Below, piece by piece: positions 40,201 to 49,777 of a stretch of DNA of 64,000 bases. How positions within the stretch are numbered: the first letter of the stretch is position 1; the number at the start of each line of letters is the position of its first letter. A model generated the notes under the pieces. The model was not told the origin of the DNA. It saw only the letters and a list, made by a program, of their open reading frames with translations, and ran no database searches. Position numbers and translations under genes: made by a program. Source of the stretch: Solimonas sp047605265 (lineage in GTDB: Bacteria; Pseudomonadota; Gammaproteobacteria; Nevskiales; Nevskiaceae); contig JASGFY010000005.1 in the NCBI GenBank assembly GCA_047605265.1, forward strand, positions 1-64,000, read 5' to 3'.

Positions 40201-41270
40201 GGCGTCACCCCGCTGGCCGCGGCGATGCAGGCGTTGGCGATCGCCGGCGCCGCGCCACGCCACGAGCGGCTGCGCGCCGCCTCCGCCATCTTCGTCAGGC
40301 CGGCGCGATCGGCGAGCAGGCCGCGGATCGTGGCGGCCAGCGTCTGCGGCGTCATCCCCGACTCGGGCAGCAGCACGGCGGCGCCGGCTTCGACGAGATA
40401 CTGCGCGTTCTTCGTCTGGTGATCGTCGACGGCGGCCGGGAACGGCACGAGCACCGTCGCGTTGCCGGCGGCGCCGACCTCGGCGATCGTCGAAGCCCCC
40501 GCACGGCAGACGACGAGGTCGGCCCACGCGAACGCGCCCGGCATGTCGTCGATGAACGCCGTCACCTCGCCATCGATGCCGGCCTCGCGATACGCGGCGA
40601 GCGCCGCGTCGAGCGTGCGGCCGCCCTGATGGCGAACCTGCGGGCGCTCGCCCGCCGGCAGCAGCGCCAGCGCCTTCGGCACGTTCTCGTTCAGGGCGCG
40701 CGCGCCCTGCGAGCCGCCGATGACCAGCAGACGCGGCGCGCCGTCGTGCGCGAGCCGCTGCGCTGGCGGCCGCAGCTCGGCGAAGCCGGCGCGCACCGGA
40801 TTGCCGACCGTGCGGCCGCCGGCGAAGGTGTTCGGGAACGCCTGCAGCACGACGCGCGCGAGCTTCGCCAGCGCGCGGTTCGTCAAACCAGCCACAGCGT
40901 TCTGCTCGTGGATCACCAGCGGCAATCCCGCCAGCCAGGCGGCGATGCCGCCGGGTCCGGCCGCGAAGCCGCCCATGCCGAGCACTGCGTGCGGCTGCTC
41001 GCGCCTGAGGATCGCTCGCGCGTCGAGCACGGCGCGAACGATCAGTCGCGGCGCCTGCAGCAGCTTGGAAAAACCCTTGCCGCGCAGGCCGGAGACGCGG
41101 ATGAAATCAATGTTGAAGCCGCTGCGCGGCACGATGCGCGCCTCGAAACTGTCCGGCGCGCCCATCCAGCGCACCTCGTGGCCGCGCGCGCGCAGCTCCT
41201 GCGCGACGGCGAGCGCCGGATAGACGTGACCGCCGGTGCCGCCCGCCATGATCACAAACTTGAGGCTCAT
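40197..41270 (-). CDS. murG: Lipid II-forming GlcNAc transferase MurG
   Basis: 357 residues of the GT-B fold. N-terminal glycine loop MAGGTGGHVYPALAVA, HEQNAVAGLTNR, GGSQGARALNE, and the UDP-GlcNAc site VCRAGASTIAEV. It acts at the inner face of the cytoplasmic membrane. Overlaps ftsW (ATGA) and murC (GTGA). Confidence 0.96.
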   Translation of the reverse strand: MSLKFVIMAGGTGGHVYPALAVAQELRARGHEVRWMGAPDSFEARIVPRSGFNIDFIRVSGLRGKGFSKLLQAPRLIVRAVLDARAILRREQPHAVLGMGGFAAGPGGIAAWLAGLPLVIHEQNAVAGLTNRALAKLARVVLQAFPNTFAGGRTVGNPVRAGFAELRPPAQRLAHDGAPRLLVIGGSQGARALNENVPKALALLPAGERPQVRHQGGRTLDAALAAYREAGIDGEVTAFIDDMPGAFAWADLVVCRAGASTIAEVGAAGNATVLVPFPAAVDDHQTKNAQYLVEAGAAVLLPESGMTPQTLAATIRGLLADRAGLTKMAEAARSRSWRGAAPAIANACIAAASGVTP

Positions 41271-42442
41271 GGTCGGCGATCCTCGGCGGACGTCACGCCG
41301 AATGCCGCCGCGCGATTCTCGTAGTCGATGCGCAGGATCAGGCCGAGCATCGCGCAGACCGTCAGCAGCGAGGAGCCGCCGTAGCTCATCAGCGGCAGCG
41401 TCAGGCCCTTGGTCGGCAGCAGGCCCATGTTGACGGCCATGTTGATCAGCGACTGCAGGCCGAGCCAGCCGGTCAGGCCGTAGCCGAGATACGCCTGGAA
41501 CGGACGGCCGTCGACCTCGGCGCGCCGCGCGATCACGAAGCCGCGCCAGACGATGATGCCGAACAGCGTCAGCAGGACCGCGATGCCGAGCAGGCCGAAC
41601 TCCTCGGCAAGAATCGCGAAGATGAAGTCGGTGTGCATCTCCGGCAGGTACAGCAGCTTCTGCACGCTGTTGCCCAGGCCGACGCCGCTCCACTCGCCGC
41701 GGCCGACCGCGATCAGCGACTGCGCGAGTTGCCAGCCGGCGTTCTCGACGTCCGCCCAGGGGTCCATGAAGTTCAGCAGGCGCTTGACGCGGTACGGCGC
41801 GGCGATCGCCAGCAGCGTCATGCCGCTGCTCACGAGACCGAGGAAGGCGAGGTAGTAGAGAACGCGTGCGCCGCCGAGAAACAGCATCAGGAACACCACG
41901 CCCATGAGGATCGCGGTGGCGCCGAAGTCCGGCTCCATCATCAGCAGCAGGGTCGGAATCAGCACCGCGATCAGTGGCATCGCCAGGCCCTTGAAGCCGG
42001 CCTGCAGAGCGGCCTGCCGACGCGTGATGTAGCTGGCAACGTAGAGGATCAGCGCCAGGCGCGCCGGCTCCGAGGCCTGCAGGCGGAACAGGCCCAGATC
42101 GATCCAGCGCCGCGCGCCGTTGACCCGGATGCCAACGCCCGGGATCAGCACCAGCACCAGCAGGCCGATCGCGAACAGGTACAGCCAGGTGCTGCTGCGC
42201 GACCACTGCTGCATCGGCACGCAGTACAGCGCAAAGCCGATGCCGCCGCCGAGCGCGAGGAATACCAGCTGGCGCAGGAAGAAGTAATAGGGCTCGCCGG
42301 TCAGCTTTTCGGCCTGCGCAACGGACGCCGAGGCGACCATGATCAGACCCCAGATCAGCAGGGTCGCGATCGCGCCGCACAGCCAGCCGTCGAGGCCGTA
42401 GCGCGCCTGCGGAATGCCCCAGCTCGCGGCGGCCGTGCTCAT
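41267..42442 (-). CDS. ftsW: Septal peptidoglycan polymerase FtsW
   Basis: 391 residues, SEDS family, about ten membrane helices. Conserved blocks: NGARRWIDLG, EPDFGATAIL (catalytic Asp), TDFIFAILAEEFG, and LPTKGLTLPLMSYGGSS. It polymerises lipid II with FtsI at the septum. Overlaps murD and murG by ATGA. Confidence 0.96.
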   Translation of the reverse strand: MSTAAASWGIPQARYGLDGWLCGAIATLLIWGLIMVASASVAQAEKLTGEPYYFFLRQLVFLALGGGIGFALYCVPMQQWSRSSTWLYLFAIGLLVLVLIPGVGIRVNGARRWIDLGLFRLQASEPARLALILYVASYITRRQAALQAGFKGLAMPLIAVLIPTLLLMMEPDFGATAILMGVVFLMLFLGGARVLYYLAFLGLVSSGMTLLAIAAPYRVKRLLNFMDPWADVENAGWQLAQSLIAVGRGEWSGVGLGNSVQKLLYLPEMHTDFIFAILAEEFGLLGIAVLLTLFGIIVWRGFVIARRAEVDGRPFQAYLGYGLTGWLGLQSLINMAVNMGLLPTKGLTLPLMSYGGSSLLTVCAMLGLILRIDYENRAAAFGVTSAEDRRP

Positions 42443-43764
42443 GAAAGATTCCTCACGGCGGTGCGGAACTGCTCGCCGCGGTCGACGTAGCTCTTGAACT
42501 GGTCGAAGCTCGCGCAGGCCGGCGACAGCAGCACGCGATCGCCCGGCTGCGCCAGCGACTGCGCACGGCGCAGCGCACCGTGCATGTCGGCCTCGCGCCA
42601 GACCGGCAGCGCGCCGAACACGTCGCGCTCGATCAGCGCCGCATCCTCGCCGTACAGCACCGCGGCGCGGCCCTTGCGCGCGAGCGCCTCACGCAACGCG
42701 ACGAAGGACTGGCCCTTGCCCTGCCCGCCACCGAGCCAGACGATCGCCGCCGGCAGGCCGTTCAGCGCCGCGAGCGTGGAACCGACGTTGGTGCCCTTCG
42801 AGTCGTTGAAGTAATCGACACCGCCGACGCTGGCGACGAACTCGCAGCGATGCGGCAGGCCGGTGAAGCGGCGCAGCGCCTCGAGGCTCGCCGCGCGCGG
42901 GATGCCGGCGGCGTCGGCGAGCGCGAGCGCGGCGAGCGCATTGGCAGCGTTGTGCAGGCCGAAGATCTTCAGTGATTGGCAATTCGTGATGGGTGATTCG
43001 CCACGGCACAACCACCGCTCGCCGTCGATCTCGCGCAGGCCGTACTGAGCTTCTCGCGGCGCATCGAGGCCGAACGTGATGGCGCCGGCCGGCGCGAGCG
43101 CGGTGACCGCCGCGTCGTCGCGGTTGACGATGATCGTCGTCGCGCCGTCGAAGATGCGCGCCTTGACGCGGCCGTAGTGCTCCATCGTGCCGTGGCGGTC
43201 GAGATGGTCCTGCGAGAGATTGAGAATCGTCGCCGCCACGCAGCGCAGCGAGTGCGTGGTCTCCAGCTGGAAGCTCGACAGCTCGAGCACGTAGAGCTGC
43301 GCGTCGTCGCGCAGCAGGTCGAGCGCCGGCGTGCCGAGATTGCCGCCGACGCCGACGCGCAGGCCGGCGGCCCTGGCCATCTCGCCGACCAGCGTCGTCA
43401 CCGTGCTTTTGCCGTTGCTGCCGGTGATGCCGACGACCGGCGCGCTCGCGGCGCGCGCGAACAGCTCGATGTCGCCGACGATCTCGACGCCGGCGGCGGC
43501 GAGCGCCTTCACGAGCGGCTCGTCGAGCGACACGCCCGGCGAGACGACGGCCATCGCGTACTGCGACAGCGGCGCCGGCGCGCTGAACGCGCCGAGACGG
43601 AATTCGGCCTGCGGGTGCGCGGCACGCAGCGCATCGATGCCCGCCGGCGCGGCGCGCGAATCGGTGACGGTCAGCACGGCCTTCGTGCGCGCGAGGTAGC
43701 GCAGGCTCGAAGCGCCGCTGGCGCCGAGCCCCACGATGACGATGTGCTGGCCGTCGAGATTCAT
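42439..43764 (-). CDS. murD: UDP-N-acetylmuramoylalanine-D-glutamate ligase
   Basis: 441 residues. VIVGLGASGASSLRYL, ATP loop GITGSNGKST, NLSQDHLDRHGT, and VDYFNDSKGTNVGST. It adds D-Glu. The segment SPITNCQS just before IFGLHNAANA is encoded by a four-unit heptamer array (42972-42999) like that in murB. Starts 2 bases after mraY; overlaps ftsW by ATGA. Confidence 0.96.
   Translation of the reverse strand: MNLDGQHIVIVGLGASGASSLRYLARTKAVLTVTDSRAAPAGIDALRAAHPQAEFRLGAFSAPAPLSQYAMAVVSPGVSLDEPLVKALAAAGVEIVGDIELFARAASAPVVGITGSNGKSTVTTLVGEMARAAGLRVGVGGNLGTPALDLLRDDAQLYVLELSSFQLETTHSLRCVAATILNLSQDHLDRHGTMEHYGRVKARIFDGATTIIVNRDDAAVTALAPAGAITFGLDAPREAQYGLREIDGERWLCRGESPITNCQSLKIFGLHNAANALAALALADAAGIPRAASLEALRRFTGLPHRCEFVASVGGVDYFNDSKGTNVGSTLAALNGLPAAIVWLGGGQGKGQSFVALREALARKGRAAVLYGEDAALIERDVFGALPVWREADMHGALRRAQSLAQPGDRVLLSPACASFDQFKSYVDRGEQFRTAVRNLS
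42972..42999 (+). repeat. Four-unit heptamer array inside murD
   Basis: Units on the plus strand: GTGATTG, GCAATTC, GTGATGG, GTGATTC (28 bases). They are translated on the minus strand as part of ESPITNCQS. Same orientation, period and length as the murB array but more diverged. Confidence 0.65.
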
Positions 43765-43766
43765 CG

Positions 43767-44852
43767 CTAGCGCACCTTCAGCGACGCCAGGCCGATCAGC
43801 ACGAGGATCAGCGTGATGATCCAGAAGCGCACGATGATCTTCGGCTCCGGCCAGCCCTTGAGCTCGTAGTGGTGGTGCAGCGGCGCCATGCGGAAGATGC
43901 GCTTGCCGCCGCTGTACTTGAAGTAGCCGACCTGCAGCGCGACCGACACCGTCTCGGCGACGAAGATGCCGCCCATGATCGCCAGCACGACTTCCTGGCG
44001 GACGAGCACGGCGACGACGCCGAGCGCCGCGCCGAGCGCCAGCGCGCCGACGTCGCCCATGAAGACCTGCGCCGGATAGGCGTTGAACCACAGGAAGCCG
44101 AGGCCCGCGCCAGCGATCGCCGTGCAGAAGATCGCCAGCTCGCCGACACCGCTGATGAAGGGGATACCGAGATAGGTCGCGAACTTCGCGTTGCCGCTCG
44201 CGTACGCGAAGATCGCCAGCGCCGAGGCGACGAGCACCGTCGGCATGATCGCCAAGCCGTCGAGGCCGTCGGTGAGGTTCACCGCGTTGCTCGAACCGAC
44301 GATGACCAGGTACGCCCACGGAATGAAGAAGATGCCGAGCGACACCGACACGTTCTTGATGAACGGCAGGATCAGCGTCGTTTCGGCCGGCGTCCTCGCC
44401 GCCGACCAGATCAGCGTCGCCACGCCGAAGCCGGCCAGCGACAGCCAGAAATACTTCTTGCGCGCCGACAGGCCCTTCGGGTCCTTGTACTTGATCTTGA
44501 TGTAGTCGTCGGCGAAACCGACCGCGCCGAAAGCCAGCGTCACCACCAGCGCGAACCAGACGAAGCGGTTCGAGAGGTCCGCCCACAGCAGCGTCGACAC
44601 GGCGATCGCGCCGAGGATCAGCACGCCGCCCATGGTCGGCGTGCCGGTCTTCTTCAGATGCGTCTGCGGGCCGTCGCTGCGCACCGGCTGGCCGAACTTG
44701 AAGCGGTACAGGCGCTCGATCAGCCACGGCCCGAACGCAAAGCAGAACACCAGCGCCGTCAGCACGCCGAGCACGCTGCGCAGCGTGAGATACGTGAGGG
44801 CATTGAAGCCGCTGACGTGCGGCTTGAGGAGTTCCGCGAGATGGTAGAGCAC
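43767..44852 (-). CDS. mraY: Phospho-MurNAc-pentapeptide transferase MraY
   Basis: 361 residues, ten membrane helices. Signatures: GTPTMGGVLIL, FADDYIKIKYKD (catalytic Asp pair), NAVNLTDGLDGLA, and MAPLHHHYELKGW near the C-terminus. It makes lipid I from undecaprenyl phosphate. The GTG start overlaps the murF TAG by one base (TAGTG). Confidence 0.96.
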   Translation of the reverse strand: MLYHLAELLKPHVSGFNALTYLTLRSVLGVLTALVFCFAFGPWLIERLYRFKFGQPVRSDGPQTHLKKTGTPTMGGVLILGAIAVSTLLWADLSNRFVWFALVVTLAFGAVGFADDYIKIKYKDPKGLSARKKYFWLSLAGFGVATLIWSAARTPAETTLILPFIKNVSVSLGIFFIPWAYLVIVGSSNAVNLTDGLDGLAIMPTVLVASALAIFAYASGNAKFATYLGIPFISGVGELAIFCTAIAGAGLGFLWFNAYPAQVFMGDVGALALGAALGVVAVLVRQEVVLAIMGGIFVAETVSVALQVGYFKYSGGKRIFRMAPLHHHYELKGWPEPKIIVRFWIITLILVLIGLASLKVR

Positions 44853-46210
44853 TAGTGCGTCCCCCCCAACGCTTCGCCGGTGAGCGCGGCGACGACGCGC
44901 TCCATGCGCGCCGACCGCGATCCCTTCACCAGCAGCGTGATGGTCTTGTCGAGTTGCGGCGCGAGCGCGCCGGCGAGTTGTCCGGCGCTGTCGTACGGCT
45001 CGCCACCGCTGCCGAACGCGCGCGCCGCTTCGGCGGCGAGCGGTCCGACGGTGAACAGCCTTTCGATGCCGAGCCGCTTTGCTTCGACGCCGGCCTCGGC
45101 ATGCAACCGCGCGGCGTCCGGCCCGAGCTCGGCCATATCGCCTAGCACCAGCCAGCGGCGGCCGGGCAGTTCGGCGAGCAAGTCGAGGCCGGCGCGCAGC
45201 GAGGTCGGATTGGCGTTGTAGCTGTCGTCGAGCAGGCGCGCGCCCTGCGCCGTCGTCTTCCAGCCAAGACGGCCGGCGGCACCCTGCATCTGCGCGAGGC
45301 CGATCGCGATCTGCGCCGGATCAAGGCCGAGCGCGATGCCGCAGCTCGCCGCGGCGAGCGCGTTCATCACGTTGTGCCGGCCGGGAACCGGCAGCAGCAC
45401 TTCGGCGCGGCCCTGCGGCGTGAGCAGCGTGAAGCGCGTGCCGGCGCCGGCCTGCGGCTCGACGTGCAGGGCCCGGACGTCGACGCCGTCGCGCAAACCG
45501 AAGCGCAGCACCGCCGCCTTGCCGGCCAGCTGTTGCCACAAGGGCGCGTAGACGTCTTCGGCATTGATCGCCGCCACGCCGTGTTCCCCCAGCCCGGCGA
45601 ACAGCTCGCCCTTGCCGCGCGCGACACCTTCGCGCGAACCGAAGCCTTCGAGATGCGCATCCCCAGCCTGCGTGACGACGCCGACGTCCGGTTTCGCGAT
45701 CGACGCGAGCCGCGCAATCTCGCCGAGGTGGTTCGCGCCCATCTCGATCACCGCCGTGCGGTGCTCGCCGCGCAACCGCAGCAAGGTCAGCGGCACGCCG
45801 ATGTGATTGTTCAGGTTGCCCTGCGTCGCCAGCACCGGGCCGCGCGCACGCAGGATCGCGGCGAGCATTTGCTTGGTCGTGGTCTTGCCGTTGCTGCCGG
45901 TGACGGCGACGACCGGAATGTCGAAACGCTGGCGCCACAGCCGCGCCAGCCACTGCAGACCCACGAGCGTGTCGCCAACCTTGAGCTGCGCGATGTCGAC
46001 ATCGACGAATTCGGAAACGAGCGCCGCCACCGCACCGGCGGCGCGCGCCTGCGCGACGAAGGCGTGGCCGTCGAAACGCTCGCCCTTCAGCGCGACGAAC
46101 AGCGCGCCGTCGAGCATCGCGCGGCTGTCGGTCGAGACCTGCGAGAAACGCCGATCGCGGCCGCGCAGTTCGGCATCGAGCGGAGCCGCCAGTTCGGAGA
46201 GCGCGAACAT
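44852..46210 (-). CDS. murF: UDP-MurNAc-tripeptide-D-alanyl-D-alanine ligase
   Basis: 452 residues from the ATG at 46210 (TGATG with the murE stop); a GTG three bases earlier is an alternative. VSTDSRAMLDGALFVALKG, ATP loop VTGSNGKTT, EMGANHLGEIARL, and LLDDSYNANPTS. It adds D-Ala-D-Ala to complete the pentapeptide. Confidence 0.95.
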   Translation of the reverse strand: MFALSELAAPLDAELRGRDRRFSQVSTDSRAMLDGALFVALKGERFDGHAFVAQARAAGAVAALVSEFVDVDIAQLKVGDTLVGLQWLARLWRQRFDIPVVAVTGSNGKTTTKQMLAAILRARGPVLATQGNLNNHIGVPLTLLRLRGEHRTAVIEMGANHLGEIARLASIAKPDVGVVTQAGDAHLEGFGSREGVARGKGELFAGLGEHGVAAINAEDVYAPLWQQLAGKAAVLRFGLRDGVDVRALHVEPQAGAGTRFTLLTPQGRAEVLLPVPGRHNVMNALAAASCGIALGLDPAQIAIGLAQMQGAAGRLGWKTTAQGARLLDDSYNANPTSLRAGLDLLAELPGRRWLVLGDMAELGPDAARLHAEAGVEAKRLGIERLFTVGPLAAEAARAFGSGGEPYDSAGQLAGALAPQLDKTITLLVKGSRSARMERVVAALTGEALGGTH

Positions 46211-47706
46211 CACGGCGCCGGCACCCCGACCAGTTCCGCGACGAACGTGCGGTCGCTGAACGCGCGCACCTCGCTGCCGTAGATCTGGTAGTCCTCGTGT
46301 CCCTTGCCGGCGATGACGACGACGTCGTCGCCCGCCGCGCCTGCCACCGCGCTGCGGATCGCTTCGGCGCGGTCGTGGATCACCTGCGTCGCTGCGCGGC
46401 CGCTGGCCGACAGGCCAGCCAATATATCGTTGACGATGGCCTCCGGAGCTTCGCTCCGGGGGTTATCGTCAGTGACGGTCACGCGGTCGGCCAGTTCGAC
46501 GGCCGCCGCGCCCATCAGCGGCCGCTTGCCGCGATCGCGGTCGCCGCCGCAGCCGAACACCACGTGCAGGCGGCCCGTCGCGTGCGCACGCACGGCGGCG
46601 AGCACCTGGCGCAGCGCTTCCGGCGTGTGCGCATAGTCGACGACGACCAGCGGCCGCACCCGTGGACCGCGGAAGCCTTCGATGCGGCCCGGCACGGTCC
46701 GCGCCTTCTCGAGCGCCTCGACAGCGTTCGCCAGTGGCATGTCGTGCGCGATCAGCGCGCCGAGCGCGGCGAGCAGGTTATGCACGTTGAAGCGGCCGAG
46801 CAGGCGGCTGACGAGCCGCGCCGAACCGAAGTGGCTGTCGACCGTGAACGCCAGGCCGGCGACGCTCAACTGCAGATCGCGCGCGATCAGGTACGCGCCG
46901 GCCGGCGTGCCGCCGCCGATGCCGTAGCGGATCACCTGCACGCGCTCGCCGAGCTCGTCGGCCCAGCGCGCCCCGTACGCATCGTCGCGATTGAGCACGG
47001 CGCTCGCCAGCGCTTCGCGCTCGAACAGGCGATGCTTGGCCGCGGCATAGTTCTCGACCGTGCCGTGGTAATCGAGATGGTCGCGCGTGACGTTGGTCAG
47101 CACCGCGGTGCGCAAGCACACGCCGGCGACGCGCTGCTGGTCGAGCGCGTGCGAGGAGACTTCCATCGCGCAGGCGCGCACGCCGTCGTCGCGCAGGCGT
47201 GCGAGCCACTGCTGCAGCGTCACCGGGTCCGGCGTCGTGTGCGTGTTCTTTTCGAGTCGGCCGACGCGGCCGAGGCCGATCGTGCCGATGTACGCACAGG
47301 GATGATTCAGCGCATCGAGTGCCTGCGCGATCAGATAGGCCGTCGAGGTCTTGCCGTCGGTGCCGGTGACGCCGACGCAGTACAAATGCTCGGACGGATG
47401 CCCGTGGAAGCGCGCGGCGATCTCGCCGGCGCGCAGCGCCAGATCCGGCACGGCGATCTGCGGAATGCCGATGTCCGGCTCGCCATAGCCGCGCGTCGGC
47501 TCCCAGGCGACCGCCGCGGCGCCGCGCCGCAGCGCCTGTTCGAGATGCGCCAGGCCGTGCGTCGCAGCGCTTCCCCGGCAGGCGAGGAACAGATCGCCGG
47601 CCGCCACGCGGCGCGAATCGATCTCGACGCCGGTGACGTCGAAGTCGGGCGCCGGCACGCCGTAGCCGGCGAGCAGCGTCTTCAGCGAACGCGGCGCGGG
47701 GCTCAC
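46210..47706 (-). CDS. murE: UDP-MurNAc-tripeptide synthetase (meso-DAP-adding)
   Basis: 498 residues. GVEIDSRRVAAGDLFLA, ATP loop GVTGTDGKTS, and HTTPDP. The DNPR motif (TDDNPRSEAPEAIV) is the mark of meso-diaminopimelate rather than lysine specificity, which fits a Gram-negative wall. The GTG start overlaps the ftsI stop. Confidence 0.96.
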   Translation of the reverse strand: MSPAPRSLKTLLAGYGVPAPDFDVTGVEIDSRRVAAGDLFLACRGSAATHGLAHLEQALRRGAAAVAWEPTRGYGEPDIGIPQIAVPDLALRAGEIAARFHGHPSEHLYCVGVTGTDGKTSTAYLIAQALDALNHPCAYIGTIGLGRVGRLEKNTHTTPDPVTLQQWLARLRDDGVRACAMEVSSHALDQQRVAGVCLRTAVLTNVTRDHLDYHGTVENYAAAKHRLFEREALASAVLNRDDAYGARWADELGERVQVIRYGIGGGTPAGAYLIARDLQLSVAGLAFTVDSHFGSARLVSRLLGRFNVHNLLAALGALIAHDMPLANAVEALEKARTVPGRIEGFRGPRVRPLVVVDYAHTPEALRQVLAAVRAHATGRLHVVFGCGGDRDRGKRPLMGAAAVELADRVTVTDDNPRSEAPEAIVNDILAGLSASGRAATQVIHDRAEAIRSAVAGAAGDDVVVIAGKGHEDYQIYGSEVRAFSDRTFVAELVGVPAP

Positions 47707-49508
47707 GGATGCGGCTCCGCGACCTTGACCAGCGCCGCGAGCGACGGCGATACCGACGGGCCGGTCGCCGGCAGCGCGACCGTCGTACGTTGCGTGACCG
47801 GCGGCGCGAGATCGGGCGTGCCGGTGCCGTCCGGCGAAATCTGCAGCAGGCGCGCCGCGCCTTGCATGACGCTGGCGAACACCGGCGCCGAGACGAGGCC
47901 GCCGTAGTACGCGCCGTCGCTCGGCTCGTCGATGATGACGATGCCGACCAGGCGCGGCCGTTCGGCCGGCACCATGCCGACGAACAGCGACTGATGCTTG
48001 TTCGGATCGTAGACGCCGCTGTCGGACAGCTTGCGCGCGGTGCCGGTCTTGCCGGCCACCCGATAGCCCTGGATCGCCGCGCGCGTCGCGCTGCCGCCCG
48101 GCGCGACGACGGTCTCGAGCATGCGGCGCACCGCGCGCGCGGTGTTCGCCGAGATCGCGCGTTGCGGCGGCACCGGCCGCACGTTCTTGATGAGGCGCAG
48201 CTGCGGCATCAGGCCGTCGTCGGCAAGCGCCGCGTACGCGCGCACCAGATGCAGCGCGTTAACCGACCAGCCGTAGCCGTACGAGGCCGTCGCCGTGGCG
48301 ATCTGGCCCCATTCGCTGTAATGACGCAGCACCGACGAAACCTCGCCGGGGAAGCCGGTGTAGAGCGGCTCGGCGATGCCGAAGCGCTGAAAGCCCGACC
48401 ACACCGCTTCCGGCCCGATCGTGAGGCCGATCTTGGCAGCGCCGACGTTGCTCGACTTGGCGAGGATGGTGGCCAGATCCAGCACGCCGTGCGAATGCTC
48501 GTCGCGCACCGTCAGCGCGCCCACCTTGAACCAGCCGGGGCCGATGTCCACCGTGCTGGTCGGCTGGAACAGCCCGGTTTCGAGCGCTTCCGAGACCAGC
48601 AGCGGCTTGGCCGTCGAACCCGGTTCGAACAAGTCGACGATCGCGCGGTTACGTGTGCCGGGCGGCTTGCGCTCGCCCGGATTGTTCGGGTTGAAGCCGG
48701 GCTGCGAAGCGATGGCCAGGATGTCGCCGGTCGCGCTATCGGCGATGACGATCGTGCCGCCCTTGGCCTTGTTGCGGATCACCGCGTCCTTGAGCTCGCG
48801 GTAGGCGAGGTACTGGATGCGCAGGTCGATGGTCAGCTGCACGTCCTCGCCGGACTGCGCCTCGACGAATTCGAGATTGTCCTCGACGACGTGGCCGGCG
48901 CGGTCGCGGATCACGCGGCGCGATCCCTGCCGGCCGGCGAGCACCGACTCCTGCGCCTTCTCCATGCCTTCGAGACCGGCGCCGTCGCGGCCGCAGAAGC
49001 CCACCAGCTGGCCCGCCACTTCGCCGGCCGGGTAGTAGCGCGCGTACGCCGGATCGGAGAACACGCCCGGCGCGCCGAGCGACAGCACGCGCCTGGCCTC
49101 GCCGGGCGACAGCGGATCGCTGATGTAGACGAACTTGCGGTCGGCGCGCGCCTCCAGGAACTTCTGGAACTCGGCCGGCTTGCGCCCGAGCAGCCTGGCG
49201 ACCGCGTCCACGTGCTGCGGCGAATCGAGCAGCGCCTGCGGCACCGCCCACAGCGTTTCGACCGGCGCCGACAGTGCCAGCGGCTCGCCGCGGCGGTCGG
49301 TGATCGCGCCGCGATGCGCGGGAATCGTCACGTTGCGGATGAAGCGCTTGCTGCCTTCGGCGGCGAGGAAGTCCTGGTCGATAACCTGCAGCTGAAACGC
49401 GCGGCCGAACACCACGCAGGCGCCGAGCGCCAGCACGCCCAGCACGAAACCGTGGCGCCAGCCGCCAACCGATGCGGCCACCGGCGTGCCCGGTCGCCGC
49501 GCGCTCAC
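47703..49508 (-). CDS. ftsI: Septal transpeptidase FtsI (PBP3)
   Basis: 601 residues from the GTG that overlaps the ftsL stop (GTGA). Membrane anchor at about 17-37 (GFVLGVLALGACVVFGRAF), pedestal domain with RGAITDRRGEPLA, and the transpeptidase motifs STAK (EPGSTAKPLL), SSN (AKSSNVGAAK) and KTG (AGKTGTARK). It crosslinks septal murein with FtsW. A Pro/Thr-rich tail follows. Confidence 0.96.
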   Translation of the reverse strand: MSARRPGTPVAASVGGWRHGFVLGVLALGACVVFGRAFQLQVIDQDFLAAEGSKRFIRNVTIPAHRGAITDRRGEPLALSAPVETLWAVPQALLDSPQHVDAVARLLGRKPAEFQKFLEARADRKFVYISDPLSPGEARRVLSLGAPGVFSDPAYARYYPAGEVAGQLVGFCGRDGAGLEGMEKAQESVLAGRQGSRRVIRDRAGHVVEDNLEFVEAQSGEDVQLTIDLRIQYLAYRELKDAVIRNKAKGGTIVIADSATGDILAIASQPGFNPNNPGERKPPGTRNRAIVDLFEPGSTAKPLLVSEALETGLFQPTSTVDIGPGWFKVGALTVRDEHSHGVLDLATILAKSSNVGAAKIGLTIGPEAVWSGFQRFGIAEPLYTGFPGEVSSVLRHYSEWGQIATATASYGYGWSVNALHLVRAYAALADDGLMPQLRLIKNVRPVPPQRAISANTARAVRRMLETVVAPGGSATRAAIQGYRVAGKTGTARKLSDSGVYDPNKHQSLFVGMVPAERPRLVGIVIIDEPSDGAYYGGLVSAPVFASVMQGAARLLQISPDGTGTPDLAPPVTQRTTVALPATGPSVSPSLAALVKVAEPHP

Positions 49509-49777
49509 GGCTTGTCCTCGACGATGACGTAGTCGCGCGGCTCGATCATGCCGAGCTGCTCGCGCGCGATGTGCTCGACGCGGCTGTTGTTGGCCAGCGT
49601 CGCTTCCTCGAGCTGCAGCTGCGCCCATTCCATGTCGAGCCGCTCGCGCTCGTTGCGCAGCGTCTCGAGCTCGGACACGAGCCGCCGGTTCTCGTGCTTG
49701 GTGCTGACCACGGCGAGCGCCGAGATCACGATCGCGACGATCAGCGTCAACGGGATCATCAGCACGCCGCGCTTCAT
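49505..49777 (-). CDS. ftsL: Cell division protein FtsL
   Basis: 90 residues from the ATG at 49777: short basic start, one membrane segment (about 8-26: IPLTLIVAIVISALAVVS), then a leucine-zipper coiled coil (LVSELETLRNERERLDMEW) and the family end LGMIEPRDYVIVED. It partners FtsQ and FtsB in activating FtsWI. Its start overlaps the stop of a small ORF that begins at the rsmH stop. Confidence 0.93.
   Translation of the reverse strand: MKRGVLMIPLTLIVAIVISALAVVSTKHENRRLVSELETLRNERERLDMEWAQLQLEEATLANNSRVEHIAREQLGMIEPRDYVIVEDKP

Noticed and set aside
46430..46480. Palindrome CTCCGGAGCTTCGCTCCGGGG inside murE, considered as another inserted repeat
   Set aside because: It encodes the conserved DNPRSEAPEAI motif, so codon choice is enough to explain it.
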